DNA of 64,000 nucleotides, taken from NCBI RefSeq assembly GCF_030867095.1, contig NC_081829.1:91597261-91661260 (forward strand), read 5' to 3'. The position numbers and the translations under genes were made by a program. Of this stretch, positions 22,301 to 35,314 are shown piece after piece (the first letter of the stretch is position 1; each line of letters begins with the position of its first letter). This DNA comes from Alligator mississippiensis (Eukaryota; Chordata; Crocodylia; Alligatoridae). Below the pieces are notes generated by a model. It was not told where the DNA came from, made no database searches, and saw nothing but the letters and a program-made list of their open reading frames with translations.

Positions 22301-24451
22301 AACACTGCATAAAGAGACGTTTTCTTACTGCCCACAAACTGAATCTGAGATCTGAAGAAGGAGAAATTGCAGAAGCCAGAAAGTAAGCATTATCACCACT
22401 GCCTACTTGAACACTTTGTGCAGTCAGATAAGCCTATTCTTGTATTGGTGTTCCACAAGCCAAAGGAGAAGCCAGAGATGTATGTGCTGTTCTGTGTGAA
22501 CAGGACTGTGTAAAAGTAATAAAAATGATACATTTTTGGTCAGTATAATAAGCAGGTAAGCCTCTGAATGCACATAAGAAGCAGATCAATTGAGTAAGAT
22601 AATGCTGTTTTTCTGTCCCCTAAAACATGAAACTTAAAACTTTAAGGAAAGAATAATGAGAAATTGTGGGTCCGGTATGGGTTTGTACACTGCCCAGCAC
22701 TACCTGTAACTGATATCCTTGGGTGTTACTTCAGTACACATAAGTAGCACTGAGGAAAAGTTCTGCTTTTGAGGATGCATGGTGAAATTGTATTTATTTT
22801 ATCTTTCCTAATGAAAATATATGGTGGTTTTCACAAAGGTACTGTAGAGATGTTGATCCTTTAAGCACTCCAGTACTCCTTGAATGAGGTCGTTAAATCA
22901 GGCAAAATGAGGCAAAGAAGTTAAGGATTAATTTTGTTCTTGAAATTCTAGCATTTGCAATGGCTGAAAATATTACAAATTAGGGGGGTGATTTTCTGTT
23001 GCCCCCTACCTCCAAGCCATACTTCTTTTGTACCTCCAGGGAGGTACAGTATATCAGAGTGTATATAGACCTGGGAGGAGAATTTCAGTCCTAGTCTTTA
23101 CCATGCAAAGAAATTCCTGAGCTTTGAATAAACATCCAATTCTGTTCCGGCTGTATGGATTTTCCTTTATAATGTGTAGTAAGATTTTATCATTACTTTG
23201 GATTAAGGGTTGTAATCTGTCAATCCCTAAAACATCATCAGATAATCTGTTTAATCGTAGGCAAATTCTGATCCTGATAGTGATTCTAATTTGACTTGTA
23301 AAAAATTGTTTGTCTCGAGCCATAGCTATTGGAATAGAGAAATGGGACGGTGTCCTTTTAGCATAGTTCAGAATTAAGAGGAAATGTGTGTCCGAGTCAA
23401 AATGTAAATCCCTTTGTACAGAGGCACAGTACATGTTCTTTCATGAAATCTAGGTTTCTTTAAATTTAGGCATTATTAAAATGTCTTAACACTGAAGCAT
23501 CTGCCTACAGTATATACAATTGAACTACTTGACAGTAGCTCTATAACAAATATTAAATTATTAATCATGGTACAATTATCTAGCAATCCTAAAATCTTAG
23601 AGGCCTAAAAATCCCTGCCTTCTTTATTCATGAGATTATAAATTCTTTACTATATATATAGCCCAGGAATCAGTGGTCTTGCAATCTTCTGGGAGCAGGA
23701 GTGGAGCCTTTGAACTATATCTTTGAACTCTAGCAATGTAAACAGGCTTGAGCTAGCTCTAAATTGTGAGCTGAAGAGTTCCCTGCCATGGGGCAATCTT
23801 CATCTGTTGTGAAGTCTGTGCATCCAGTTTTATACTTGTATCTTCTCCACCTGGCATAAGGATGCTGAATGGAACATGCCATACTTTAATATGAGTTGGT
23901 GAAATGGGTACTAAGGCCATGGTAGCAACTTTAGCTTGGGCTGAAGCCTGGTTTTGTCCGTTATTAGCTACTGGGCTTTTAGCTATCACCTGCCTCCAAC
24001 AGCTGTGTATATATAGTTTTACCTGAAATTTTCCCTTGCACTTCTGTTATCCCCCTTGCTATGTTAAATAGTTGGTAAACTTTCAATGCTCTAAAAGCAC
24101 AAGCAGTCCAAAGGTGAGTCAAAGCAATAAAAAACTGGCCAACCTCACCTCTATCACTGCATCATTGCAATTGGCCAGCCTCACCTCTATCATTGCAAAC
24201 TGCCATGCATGACTGGTGCATGACTGGTGTCATTTAGGGGTGTACTCCAGGCCAGTATAGCTATGCTGGCAATGTCTTATAGTACACCTAGCTTTAGAAT
24301 AGCAAGTAGCATCAGATGGTAACTTGGTTTAGTTATTTCATGCATGTTAACAGGGAGACATTATCACCAAAAGGGGACAGAGGTGCTTAGGTTTGCTCAC
24401 TAAACTTCATTTTTAGATTGTAAATAGAAAGGTATACAGCCATTTCATGTT
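22301..24451. other. Unassigned DNA
   Basis: AT-rich sequence with no recognised gene. 24115-24205 contains a small local duplication of the phrase cctcacctctatcaYtgca. Confidence 0.4.
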
Positions 24452-24692
24452 GCAGTAAGGGAGGTTTAAGTTGGATATTAGGAAAAACATTCTTACTAGG
24501 AAGGTGGTGAAGCACTGGGACGGGTTACCGAGAGCGGTGGTGGAATCTCTATCCTTGGAGGTTTTTAAGGCCCAGCTCAACAAAGCACTGGCTGCAATGA
24601 TCTAGTTGGGCATGGTCCTGCTTTGAGCAGGGGGTTGGAGTAGATGACCTCATGAGGTCCCTTCCAATCCTACTTTTCTATGACTCTGTGAT
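24452..24692 (+). mobile_element. CR1 LINE 3' fragment
   Basis: The sequence translates in one frame as FKLDIRKNILTRKVVKHW, then LPRAVVESLSLEVFKAQLNKA. It is followed by the tail ggggttggagtagatgacct, cccttccaatccta and a terminal tatgactctgtga. Only the last ~65 codons and the tail remain. Confidence 0.92.
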
Positions 24693-27600
24693 TTCCAGAA
24701 GGAAGAAATTTCTTTGGGTAAAATAAGCTAGGATTCCAAATCCAGGTCTTTGTGACAGGAATTGTGATCTTCATAAAGGGAGGATGCAGGTCTGTCCCAT
24801 TCTGTCTGTGCAAATCAGATGCACATTCCCACACAGCTGCATAAGTCCTCCATGGTGTGAACACTTCAGACCTTGTCTTGTCCTTGTGACCATGACCTCC
24901 TGTAATAGCTCTGTTAATGAATGCCAGGGAAACAAGGTGGAGGGAGACTTGTGAGCTTGGAGATCGACCTTCCACAGGAAGTGGGACTGAACTGTGAAAA
25001 CCACTCCCCCCGAGGTAATGGCAACCTGAGATCAACTAATCAAGTTCTCTTATCATGCGTTGGGATCGCTAATAGTAGTTTTTAATTATGTACAATGTGC
25101 TCAGAAAATATTATTAAGGGGTTTTTAAGTAGACACACAGTTACATATGGGTTTTTACTTGTAGGGTTTTTTATTCACTCTTCCAATTCCTGTTACCTAG
25201 TGCTGTTCCTGATCAAAATGAGGGCTGCCTGTTAGCAACGCTGTGGTGCTGGGGGGGACACATTCATAGCTAAACTCTCTTTCCAGAACAGACGCACAGA
25301 ACACGGTCCTTTTGAGTTGCTTCCTGACGCATCACAAATCCTGGATGTATGAACTGATCCATAAAGGCCCAGTCCAGTTCTTATTGGAGCTACATGAGGC
25401 TGAGTTAGAAGCCATAGCAGGAGCAAGGCGGGAAGGTGAACTCGACAGTTTTGCAACTGATGGGGTAGCCCTCAATTCTCTTGCTCCACGTCCCTGCCCC
25501 GCACCTGGTTACCTTTTCTATCAATTCCCTGTAACTGTGGCCCTCACCTCAGCTTCTGAAATGCTAATGTAGGCAGCCCTGTGTTTGTACAGAGCCTCTG
25601 ATAATAGAGCCTTATGCCTGATCAGAACCTTTGGATGCTCATATAATATAAACATTTTGTTATCGGAACTGCAATATAAGGATAATGTTTGTTTTCACGT
25701 ATAACATTTCTGAGTGGGGTAACTTTTCTTTATATGGGCTTCTCAACCAAACCCAAAAGATAGAAATATATCTTGAGAAGATCAGATAGTGTGTTTTATA
25801 AATGGCTCAGTGAGGATAATGTGGCCCATAATAAACTGTAAATGTCAAGATAGCCTGGTTTGTTTGGGGTTTTGCAGAGCCAGAATGTATACCCCTGCTG
25901 CAGGACTTTGTATTTTGACTTTCTTTACACAAACCAAAGTGGTCTATTTTTTTAGATCTTCCATAGCAAGAACTATGGAATAGGAAACAGATTGATCATA
26001 TTTAAGAATACTTCTTATTGGTGCAAGCTGATATGCAATGTAGATTATGCACGGAAGTTTTGTACTGCATGAATTCAGAGCAGCCTTCATGGTCTGTTGC
26101 AGAAGAGTAAGTCTCCATCATGCGTGAGGACATATCCTGCAGAGGGCAGTATGACCACGCTTTTTGTTTTAGCAGCATACTAAGCCAGGAGAAATCACTA
26201 ATTTGTTGGCAACTCTACCTCCCTGCTACGACTCTGTCCAGAATAGATAACAGAAGGCATTGCAGGGAATTAGTGTAGCATTTGTGTGAGCTTAGGACTG
26301 ATGCTAGGCAAAAGAAAATGGCTTCTTGGATAAACCTTGTTTACCAAATATTGGCCCCACTGCACTCTTTCAGTGCAAAAACATACAAAATTAGAGAAAT
26401 CACATGGAAAATTCAGCTCAGTTCTCTCCCTTGGATCTGTCAAGCATATTTTAACAGCCCTTGTAACAGCAGGACACTGGCCACCGTCATCCCCCTGCTT
26501 TACTTGTGGCAGGTTAGGGTACTATGCCTTGTGGTTGTATAATAGGGTTGACTGGGTAGTTTTAGTAATAGGTTTAATGTTTAGTATATGTAGTAACAGG
26601 ACTTGTACTCAAGAAAGCCTTATCTCACTTTTTAAATTAATTTGCTGGCTAGATTTGAAGAAAAAGAAGTGTTATTAAGTAAAGCTTAATAAGCTTTAAA
26701 TAAGCTTTAATAAGTGTTATTAAGTATTGACTGTTGCAGATAATATTGGTATTAATTCTGCACTCCCTGATATAAACGGGACTTTCCATAACTTCTGTGA
26801 GAACAGGTCCTATCCAAAGTCCGTTGAAATCAGTGGAAGTCTGTATATTATGTGAGTGTGTTACCTAATGTTGGCCGTAGAACAAAGATCTTGGGTGAGG
26901 ACAAAAAAAATAGTTATACTGAATTAAAGAAGGGAAGGGTTACCGTTTTTTAATGCACTGCAGCTGAACTGTTGCAACTGTTTTGAAGAGTGAACTGTTG
27001 CTCTCTGTCTGTTTCAATGGAAGCTAAACTGGGTAGTTGATGCAGGTAGGAAACAGTGGCTAAATGTATGTATTTGTTAGATTTATATGCCACCCTCCCC
27101 CAAAAAGGGCCTAGGATGGCTTACAATAATAAGATAAATTGAAACATAAAATAGCAAATAATAATAATTTCCCAGGCAGTGCCCCAGAACTTAGGGCTGC
27201 CCAAAGAAAAAGGTCCTAAAGCACTTCTAGAAGATGTCCAGGCTTAGGTTATGGCAAGCCTTAAAGGTGAAGGAATTGCAATGTTGAGGAGCAAGTACTG
27301 AGAGTGACCTTCCACATGTTTTCACTGAACCATCTTGATGCACAGATGGTACTTGCAGGGGGTTGCTCTCAGTTGATCTTAAGGATGGAGATGGAACATA
27401 AGGGAGGGGGCAGTACTACTGCATAATTTTTGCTTATTGTGGGAGAGAGTGGATACAAAACAGTTTCAAAGGGATCAGACTGATACATGGTAAGTCTGCC
27501 ACCCTCCTTCCCTTTTAAATGTCAAATGGTTTAGATAGCTAACAGAGATCTTACTTGTATTCAAAATGGTAGAGGTGTGTTTATGCAGATATTGGATCCA

Positions 27601-28063
27601 AATTCTATCTTATGATAAAGAGGTAAAGGTATCCAGTAAAGGAAAAGAGAAAAAAAAAAAGCAATATGAAACCATGCCCACATTTGCTTTGTTGCAGTGG
27701 TTTCTCTTTGTTCTTCTGGTTTTAAGCCATTGGGCTACATTCACTTCCCGTCTCAAAACCTTGACTACAGCCATGAAAAATTGAAAACATGCTTTTAAAA
27801 ATGAAGTTGAACCTTTCATGCAGTCTCTTGATTTTACTAGCTTGGTTTTAAAAAAACCCTAATATTGTGGAATCTGGATTTTATATTAAAATTTCAGGTC
27901 TGATTTTTTTGATTTCTCATTGCCTTCACATACAAATTCTTATTATTGCAATGTCATAACTGAAATGTCTAATGTTCTCATTGGCTCAGTAACATCCCAT
28001 TACATTACAAAACTCAAAACAAGAGCAGGCTTTCCAAACTGTTCCTGCCAGATTCACCATTTC
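24693..28063. other. Unassigned DNA with one repeat candidate
   Basis: No exon is recognised. 27060-27420 (gatttatatgccaccctccc, ctaggatggcttacaataat) resembles a repeat common in reptile genomes, but its class is unknown to me. 26680-26730 holds short taataagcttt direct repeats. Confidence 0.35.
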
Positions 28064-28071
28064 TTTTTAAT

Positions 28072-28405
28072 TAGGGTGACCATACATCCTGGGCAAACTG
28101 GGACAGTCCCAGCTTCTGTAGTTGGGTCCCAGCCAGTCAGTCAAAAGTCCTGGAGCAGAGTCTGGTGATGGAGCGGCATGGTGTGCCAGGTAGAGGAGCA
28201 GGCAGGCTCTGCTGGTGCCGGGCAGGAGCTAGATGGGCAGACTGGAGCAATGGTGGCACCTGCTTCAGTGCACCACACCTGCCTGGTGCACCATGCCATG
28301 CTGCATCCCTGCTGGACTCCACTCTGGGAATTTTGACCAACCAGCCAGGACTGGACTAAGGCAGCCAAGACTATTCTGGTTTGCCCAGGATGTATGGTCA
28401 CCCTG
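28072..28405. mobile_element. hAT-like MITE with ~28-bp inverted ends
   Basis: The 334-bp element has inverted ends tagggtgaccatacatcc and ggatgtatggtcaccctg, continuing inward as tgggcaaac / gtttgccca. Flanks tttttaat (28064-28071) and tttttaaa (28406-28413) match at 7 of 8 bases. The interior is also partly mirrored (gccagtcagtcaaaagtcc against ttttgaccaaccagcc). There is no coding capacity. Confidence 0.87.
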
Positions 28406-28413
28406 TTTTTAAA

Positions 28414-29796
28414 CCATGCATTATAATTTGCAGGATATCAGTGACGAATAGCTTGTATGTGCTGATAGCCTTAGTTTTGATACTGAATCATACAATGGGA
28501 AATTTTTAAGGTTGAATATTTAAGGAATTGCCATTACCTGAAAACTAGAAAGAGTCTCTTTTCATTAAAACTATCAGAGAAAAAAGAAAGTCCGTTCTGA
28601 GGAGTCTCTTTTTTGAGGCTTCCTGACAGCAACAAATTGTGTGAAAGACTAAAGCAAAAATACTGGGGGCTGTACTGTTTGTATGCTGTGCTCCTGTCAG
28701 TAAGCATCTCGCATGCCCTTTAAGCATGTGGGCCTTGATCCAAAGCCCATTTGCAATCCAAGGAAAGACTCTCAGCAATATCAATTGGCAGTGAATCAAG
28801 CTGATAATGGGGCAATGTGTTGCTTGCAGACATTCCAGTGGCAATGATGTATTGTTTCCATAACAGTTCAAAGCTACGAAGAGATGAGGGATGTCAGTAT
28901 TCAACCTTTATTGGACTGGCACAACCTTTTTATTCCTTTAATTGTCTTATGTTCCCTGAAACCAATTTATTTAATGGGTACAGAGCTGTATTGTCATTTA
29001 GCGACACAAAAGGGCAGGGGGGAAGAGCTAAAATAATTCTTGGGTAATCCTGAAAATTATTAAAGCTGTATTAAAAAATATTAAGGCTGCTAAGAAACAG
29101 TAAAATATACTGTGGGGAAGAAGAAGGACCATCACCCCAGTTGCTGGATTAGGGGAACCCCTGTGCTGTTTCTTGCTTTATAGATCTCCTGGGTGACCTT
29201 CAGCAGACCACTTAGGGCCTTGAAGGTGTTTAGATACCTTGACATGCAGATGGGCACTATGGCATTTTAAAATCTCCATCTTTAGGTGCCAACATATGTT
29301 TGCAAAATCTACATGATGCAAGGCAGCCCTGTGTGGAGATGCACGTACCAAACTAGCTCAGGGCATCCCTGTGCTACTGTCTTGTGCCTTATGAATGTAC
29401 TTGCAGTCTTTCTGAGCTTTGTTTCCTCATCTGTAAAATAGGAAAAATAGCTCTTCCCTTCTTCATAGGAAGGTTCTGAGGATAAATATGTGAAAGATAG
29501 GAATATCACAATCCTAACACCTTGCTGAAAAGCAGTCAAGCACTCAAAAGCAGGAGAATGAATAATTAAAATGCTAAATCTTATCTTGCCCATATGCTCT
29601 ATTATTCTGATTATAAGTTCACCTCTTCTTTTTCTCTAAAAGAACCATAAAATTTGCACTTGATTTATATGGGGTCAATTTACAATTGGGCCCCCTAAAG
29701 TCTTAACTTTTGTACTGTAGTATTTTTGTGCATGCTCTAAGAATAAAAGTCTGATTTTTTTCAGGGCAGGTTTTACTTGAGTATTTTAAGAGTATT
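28414..29796. other. Unassigned DNA with a MIR-like fragment
   Basis: 29400-29530 reads tttcctcatctgtaaaatag and ctgaggataaatatgtgaaa, the 3' half of a MIR-type SINE on the plus strand (moderate confidence). The remainder has no recognised feature. Confidence 0.5.
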
Positions 29797-30147
29797 TACC
29801 ATATTTACTAGAATCCAAGACAGTTGTCCCCCCCCCCCCCTTCAATATGGGGGTAGGGGAGGAACCTCATCTTGGATTTGAGTATGTCCCAGGGCAGGCA
29901 CTGGCTGTGGCTGTGGCTGCAACTCTGGCTCCGGCTCCAGCTCCTGCTCTGGCTCCAACTCTGTTCCCAGTCCAGGGGAGACCACACGGTATGGGATTTG
30001 GGGGCGCAGGGGAGACTGAACAGCAGCAGGCAGGGGTGACTGGTGCCTCCTGAGTCTGGGGGGGCATAATTTGTGGGCTGGCCCAGGGCGGGCCAAAAGC
30101 CCCATATCCACTCTTATACTTCTGTGTCATGACTTAGTGCCCCCCTA

Positions 30148-30215
<68 letters not shown>

Positions 30216-30584
30216 CCAGCCCGCATGGCAAAAAAAATACCCCGTCCTGAGCAGTGTCAAGTTGGGGGCCAATCTTGCCTGACCTCAACCTGGGGCTGGG
30301 TTGGGATTGAAGCTGCTAAGCTGCTGCCACCAGTGCTCAGTGGCCTGTGCCAGAACCACTGTGTGCTCCATCCCCAGAGCCACTGGATAGTATAGGATAG
30401 GATAGCAAGTGCGGGGGGGGACACAGGCGAAGACAAGGAGGCTCCAGTGGGGTGTCATATTAAGACAAACCCCCAATAATAAGATTTTTTACATAGAAAA
30501 TTATTAATTTCCTATAATTGTCCATGGATAGAATGTAATTATTGGAGGGTCATCATAAATTCAAAGTTGTCTTTGGTTCAGGTA
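29797..30584. mobile_element. TA-flanked DNA element, copy 1
   Basis: The left end is taccatatttactagaatc with caagac following. The right end, read in reverse, is tacctgaaccaaagac. Both start and end coincide with TA, as in Tc1/mariner-type insertions. A second copy at 51953-52658 shares both ends and the near-terminal ctcatcttggatttgagta and ccaataataagattttt phrases. The interior is GC-rich and includes a pure CA tract. The superfamily is tentative. Confidence 0.68.
30149..30210. repeat. (CA)31 microsatellite
   Basis: An uninterrupted CA dinucleotide run of 62 bases lies inside the TA-flanked element. Pure runs of this length are usually length-variable between individuals. Confidence 0.98.
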
Positions 30585-32563
30585 AGGACCCTTTGAGTCT
30601 TTTCTTGGTATTTAAATCTCTGGGGGGATTGTGTAAGGGCAATACATTCCTTTTTTTCCTTGAAAATGAAGCAGATTTTGTCCATGTGTATTAGACATGT
30701 TGATTAGCTTCAGATAAAAGTCTGTACAATACATAATTTTACTATGCATCTACATTATCATGTACTTTTTCTGTTAAGCCAAAACACCTGATGTTATTCT
30801 CAAGAAACAGCGGTTTTAAGTGCTTGACAAAAATACCTGGTAAATGATTGCCTGGGCTGGTACAACGAGTTCACCCACGATTTTAAAGTGTTTTTGATCA
30901 GTCTTTGTGCTGGTACTTGCTTACGTTAAAGACTTTATGGGAATGACTTAGTTGTATTTCATGTTATCCATATCTTCCATATAAATGACTCCCATATCTT
31001 GACCTTTAACAAAGGCAACCTAAAAAAATGGAAGATTCCATAGTGAAAAGCTACATTTGGTCTGTTACCAAGCCTCTTTTTAAGGCTACTTTGAAAATAA
31101 CCTATGATACCACCTAGTTAGAAACCCATTATGGGAAGTGCAAAGGAAATGTTTTGATAATTGAAAATGCAAAATGGCTATTGTCATATCATGCTGACTG
31201 AAGAAAATCTGAACTCTCAAGAAAGTAAAGTTGAGTTGTTTGGAAAAAATGTAATGATTGCACATGCAAAATGGCAAGGAGAACTGGTTTTGAAATAGAT
31301 GTTAATGCATGATCACACACCACTTTAATGTAGCAATGGGTCAGCAGCCCAGGCGGGTGCCTGGGGCATTGGGAGGGAGGAGAACTGATTATTTCACTCT
31401 TGCTTCAGGATTCAGTGGTATATGCAATAGCAAGAAAACAGGGTGACACAATAAATACAATTGCATTGCATTATATAAGGCACCAGGGGCAATGGATAGG
31501 GGATGAAAATGGGTATCTCTAAAAGCCACTGTTTCAGAAATACGACCATACGCACACAGCAGCTGTTGAAGAAATGGTTAAGCTGGGTTTTTTTGCACAC
31601 AGTTCCCTTCTGAGCATGCATGCATTATTGTTGTAGACTTCAGACTTTTTACATGTGTGTAGATCAGTCATTAACAAGAGGAGCTTCTAGCATGAACATA
31701 CCCCCAAAGAATAAATGACAGACTCAGTTATGCATGAGGTGCAGGTGTGATCCATCAGTACAGGCCTGTACACTGGCAGATTTGACCTCTGCATCCACTT
31801 TTCAGTAGATTCATGGAAAATTATGGCTCGAAGGGACCTCAGGAGGTCATCCAGTCCAACCCCCTGCTCAGAGCAGGCCCATCCCCAGCTATATCATCCC
31901 ATCATCTATTTCTGATAGATTGCAGACTGTGGTCTGCAGATTGGGGGGCAGATTGCATAGCATGATGCCATTTCTTCCATCTTTCTCCTTACTCCCAGGT
32001 TTCACTCAGATGTTCCCTGCTGTTTTTTCATTAAAAGTTTTCTTGGTTCCTGTGTTGTGTCTTTTCCTTGTTCCCTTGTACTTATTCTTGTTCCCTTGTC
32101 CCAGTCTCTTGTGTTCTGTTGGCTGTATGTTGGTTCCTCGCTGCATTCTAACTGAGCTTTGGGTTTTCTGCTCTCCATCTACTTCATGATTTCTCATTCT
32201 GAAATTGTTAAATCTGCCCTGACTTTATTACATTTCTTATTGTCCTGTGGTAGTCTACTAAAGTGGTTCTGTGCAGGTACCTTTTGCAATCTATATTATT
32301 GTGGCTTTAAAAAAAATGTTTTTTCCCATTGGCTGATTAAATTGGCAATTTAGATACCAATCTAGCCTCCTGAATGTATGTCTGCATTACATCCCTGGTA
32401 CTCTTAAGGCTGCTTGTGAAAAGTGTAGTGCTGCCCACCTGTGCTTGCTTGCCAGGGGAAAGCCTCTCCAAGGACATCCATTACTGCCCAGTGTGGACAG
32501 AGAGAGACCTTGAGGATTCAGAGCTGCATTTCTCAGATGGAGGACATGGGCTTGTTAGTGTGT
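30585..32563. other. Unassigned DNA around a short CR1 tail
   Basis: Mostly AT-rich sequence with no gene recognised. The CR1 tail at 31808-31915 is listed separately. Confidence 0.4.
31808..31915 (-). mobile_element. CR1 LINE 3' tail fragment
   Basis: On the plus strand the sequence reads ggctcgaagggacctcagg, then tcatccagtccaaccccctg and tcagagcaggcccatcccc, the reverse of a CR1 tail. Degenerate atgg/attcat repeats lie at the left (3') edge. Confidence 0.85.
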
Positions 32564-32571
32564 CATATGCC

Positions 32572-33315
32572 CAGTGGCAGATCCAGGGTGGGTACAGTGG
32601 TGCAGTTGCACTCCCCTGTGGTTCCTGGACCACCCAAGTTTAAAACAAAGTGCCTTGCAGTAGCCACAGCATTTCTATTCAGGCAGCAGTGACAAAAGTC
32701 AGTTGGCTTCATGATTCATTATCATCTTGATGCCTTCTAAACTCTTCATTCCATGGGTGTTAACAACCCTCTCTCCTTTTTAATTGTTTGTAATGGTTCT
32801 GCTAATCAAGCTAGCTTTTCTTTTTTAATTCTTCTGGTTGCTAGCTGCTCCTGGTAATGCAGCTCCAATTTCACAGCCCTGAAGATTGTTTTTAACTCTA
32901 GCTAGAAGCGTTAACTCTGATGAATATTAACTCAGGGGTGGAAATAACTTTCAGTGAAGCATTGGAAGTACTGTCTAGATGCTCAAGAACCATAAATTGT
33001 TTTAAGAATATGAAAAAGAGATGTACATTTAATTCTAATGACTACAGGCCTAATGAAACAACATCTTTTAATTTATTTTTGCCTAGTTTGTTCTAGTTTG
33101 TTGTGTTTTTGTACATAAGATGATATAGCAAACTAATGCACATTTTTAGTTTTTCTTTTGCTTTAGTCTTAAACTGAATAATATAGCTGTTCTAGCATAT
33201 TATTAGTAAAGCTTGGATTTTTTTGTTTACCTGGAGAAAAATGTGTGTTGTATTATATGTGGTGATGCACCACACTATCTGTACCTCCCTTTTCAAAATC
33301 CTAGATCCACATATG
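32572..33315. mobile_element. Non-autonomous hAT, copy 2 of the 0.73-0.74 kb family
   Basis: The 744-bp element starts cagtggcagatccaggg and ends cctagatccacatatg. Flanks catatgcc (32564-32571) and catatggc (33316-33323) match at 7 of 8 bases. It is co-linear with 21110-21836 in the same orientation, with small indels. The left end is closer to the expected cagtggc hAT terminus than in copy 1. Confidence 0.9.
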
Positions 33316-33323
33316 CATATGGC

Positions 33324-34073
33324 CTTATGGTTTGGTGATCAGTTACTGTAATCTCTCCAGTACCCTGAGGTCTTGTCTGCACTGGTGGCTCCTGGCATTG
33401 AGGGGCATGAACACACCCCAGCCAGACCCACTTATGCGCTTCAAACCCAAAAGTTTACCAGCAAGGCTGCTCTGGACTCATACCCATAAACTCAAGTACT
33501 TTGGAGACCAAGGTCCTGAGAGTGGGTGCAGAAGGATGAGCATGAAGTACCATCATTGGCATTCTTCCAGGTTTGGAGCTTGCCTGTGGATGGGCAGGGC
33601 ATGAATGGGGTGTGCTGGGGCCTCTGTCCCAGGCCCTGCTGCCTCTTGTGATGTGGACAAGCCCTAGGGGGTATGGCAGAGTTCATTTCTTCTTCCTTTT
33701 CCTTCATGTGTGTTTTCCCTTTCCCCTTTTTCTGCTTCCCCCACACCTACTTCTTATGTCCACTCCACAGGTTCATTTCACATTCCTGTTTTGAGAAATC
33801 CTCTGGGGCTCTTCTGGCTGCTTCTGTGAAGGTAGAACCAGCGCATCTCTGCTTTATACCTTTCATTAACTACGAGGAGGGAATCAGCCTGGTCCTGCTT
33901 TGCAGCCAGTGTTGTGGTGTTCCCTGCATTCCTACTGCAGGTATGTGCAGACATGTAGATGTACAATTATATATCATTTCTTTTCAATACCAGCCCTTGT
34001 GCCTTGGTGGTGGAAGGGTCTTGAGCAGTTTGAGCTGTGGCTTTGTTGGAGGGGGTCATTTGTGCAGCGGGTT
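33324..34073. other. Unassigned DNA with a possible inverted-end MITE
   Basis: 33367-33667 begins ggtcttgtctgcactgg and ends gatgtggacaagccct, an imperfect inverted pair like the tagggcttgtctacac ends of small DNA elements. No target duplication was found. The rest is unassigned, and a frame of 156 codons at 33673-34143 runs into the next hAT and is not considered real. Confidence 0.4.
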
Positions 34074-34081
34074 CTCTAGGA

Positions 34082-34425
34082 TACCATTTCTCAAGCTGTG
34101 GGTTGCGACCCAAAAGTGGGTTGCAAGCAGGGGCGACGTGTAGGGGGTGCATGCAGGGTGCATGCAGGTGCATGTGTACTGTCTGAGCATGGTGGTGCAC
34201 CCCCTACAAAAAGTGTTGAGGGTTGGCCCTGCTGGTGGCGGCTGCAGGAGGTTGCTGACCCTTGGTTGGTGCTGAGCTCCAGCCTGCAAGGGACTACTGC
34301 CCCTGCCCCACACACTGGGGAGTTGGGGCGTGGGACAGTGGGTCAGGAGTGAGGGGCACTGGGTGGGGACTGGCCATTCATGTTCACAAATGGGTCCTGG
34401 TTCCAAAAAAGGTTGAGAACCACAG
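34082..34425. mobile_element. hAT-Charlie-like MITE
   Basis: The 344-bp element has the ends taccatttctcaagctg and ggttgagaaccacag. A perfect 8-bp duplication ctctagga lies at 34074-34081 and 34426-34433. The sub-terminal gggttgcgacccaaaagtgg phrase is typical of the cagtggttctcaa Charlie-type group. Confidence 0.92.
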
Positions 34426-34689
34426 CTCTAGGAGGTGCTTTTTCTTTTGGGGTATCTGAGTCTCTCCAGGATGGTCAGGTGGAGGCCTGTGAGTCTGGAC
34501 AACAGGGGCTGCAATTTCCATGTCTCTATATTGACATGTTTGCTGGGGGCTTTGGCTGCCTCCTACCCTGTTTTGGCTTTTTGTCCAAACAGGCTGAGCT
34601 GGAGGGAGGCGGTTGTGGTGGGTTTGTTCCCTGCCAACGCTAACCCGGTGAGTGCAGTGCCCAGCCTGCCCGCTAGGGCATGGAGGTAT

Positions 34690-35260
34690 GCACATGTGCT
34701 CCTACACATATACACACCTGCTCCTGCACATACACACACCTGCTGCTGTGCACGTGCCTGCACACACGCACGCACAGTTTCTGCACAGAAGTACAGGCAT
34801 CTGCTACTGCATTCATGCATACACCCACCTGCTACTGCACATGTGCCTGCACACATGCATGTATATGCATTTCTCCACAGAAACACAGGTAACTGGTACT
34901 GTGTATACACACACCTATTACACATGCTTGCACATACACATGCCTGTTGCACATGCACCTGCACACACACATACACACACCTGCTGCTGCTAAGAAACAC
35001 AGGCACCTGCTTACTACATACACACACACACCCACCCCTGCTTTTGCACGCATGGCTGCACATACACACACCTGCTACTGCACATGTGCCTGCATGCACG
35101 CACACACGTGCATGTGCGCTCATTTCTGCACAGAAACACAGGCACCTGGTACTGCACACACACACACACACACCTACTATTGCACACAGGCTTGCACATA
35201 CACACACCTGCTATTGCACATGCACCTGCGCGCGCACACCGCCCCCCCCACCTGCTCCTG
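34690..35260. repeat. CA/TG-rich imperfect minisatellite upstream of the CpG island
   Basis: Loose tandem repeats are built from cacacacctgctgctgcaca, tgtgcctgcacac and cagaaacacaggcacctg blocks, recurring every ~100-130 bp with runs of CACA and TGCA between them. Alternating purine-pyrimidine DNA of this kind can adopt Z-form. The array is stop-poor in all frames, giving spurious frames up to 335 codons on the plus strand and 214-217 on the minus strand. Confidence 0.9.
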
Positions 35261-35314
35261 TTGAGAAACACAGGCACCTGCTTACTATACACCCCCCCTG
35301 CTATTGCACACGCA

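Noticed and set aside
33673-34143. 156-codon plus-strand frame
   Set aside because: It crosses into the hAT at 34082 and has no recognisable domain or splice context.
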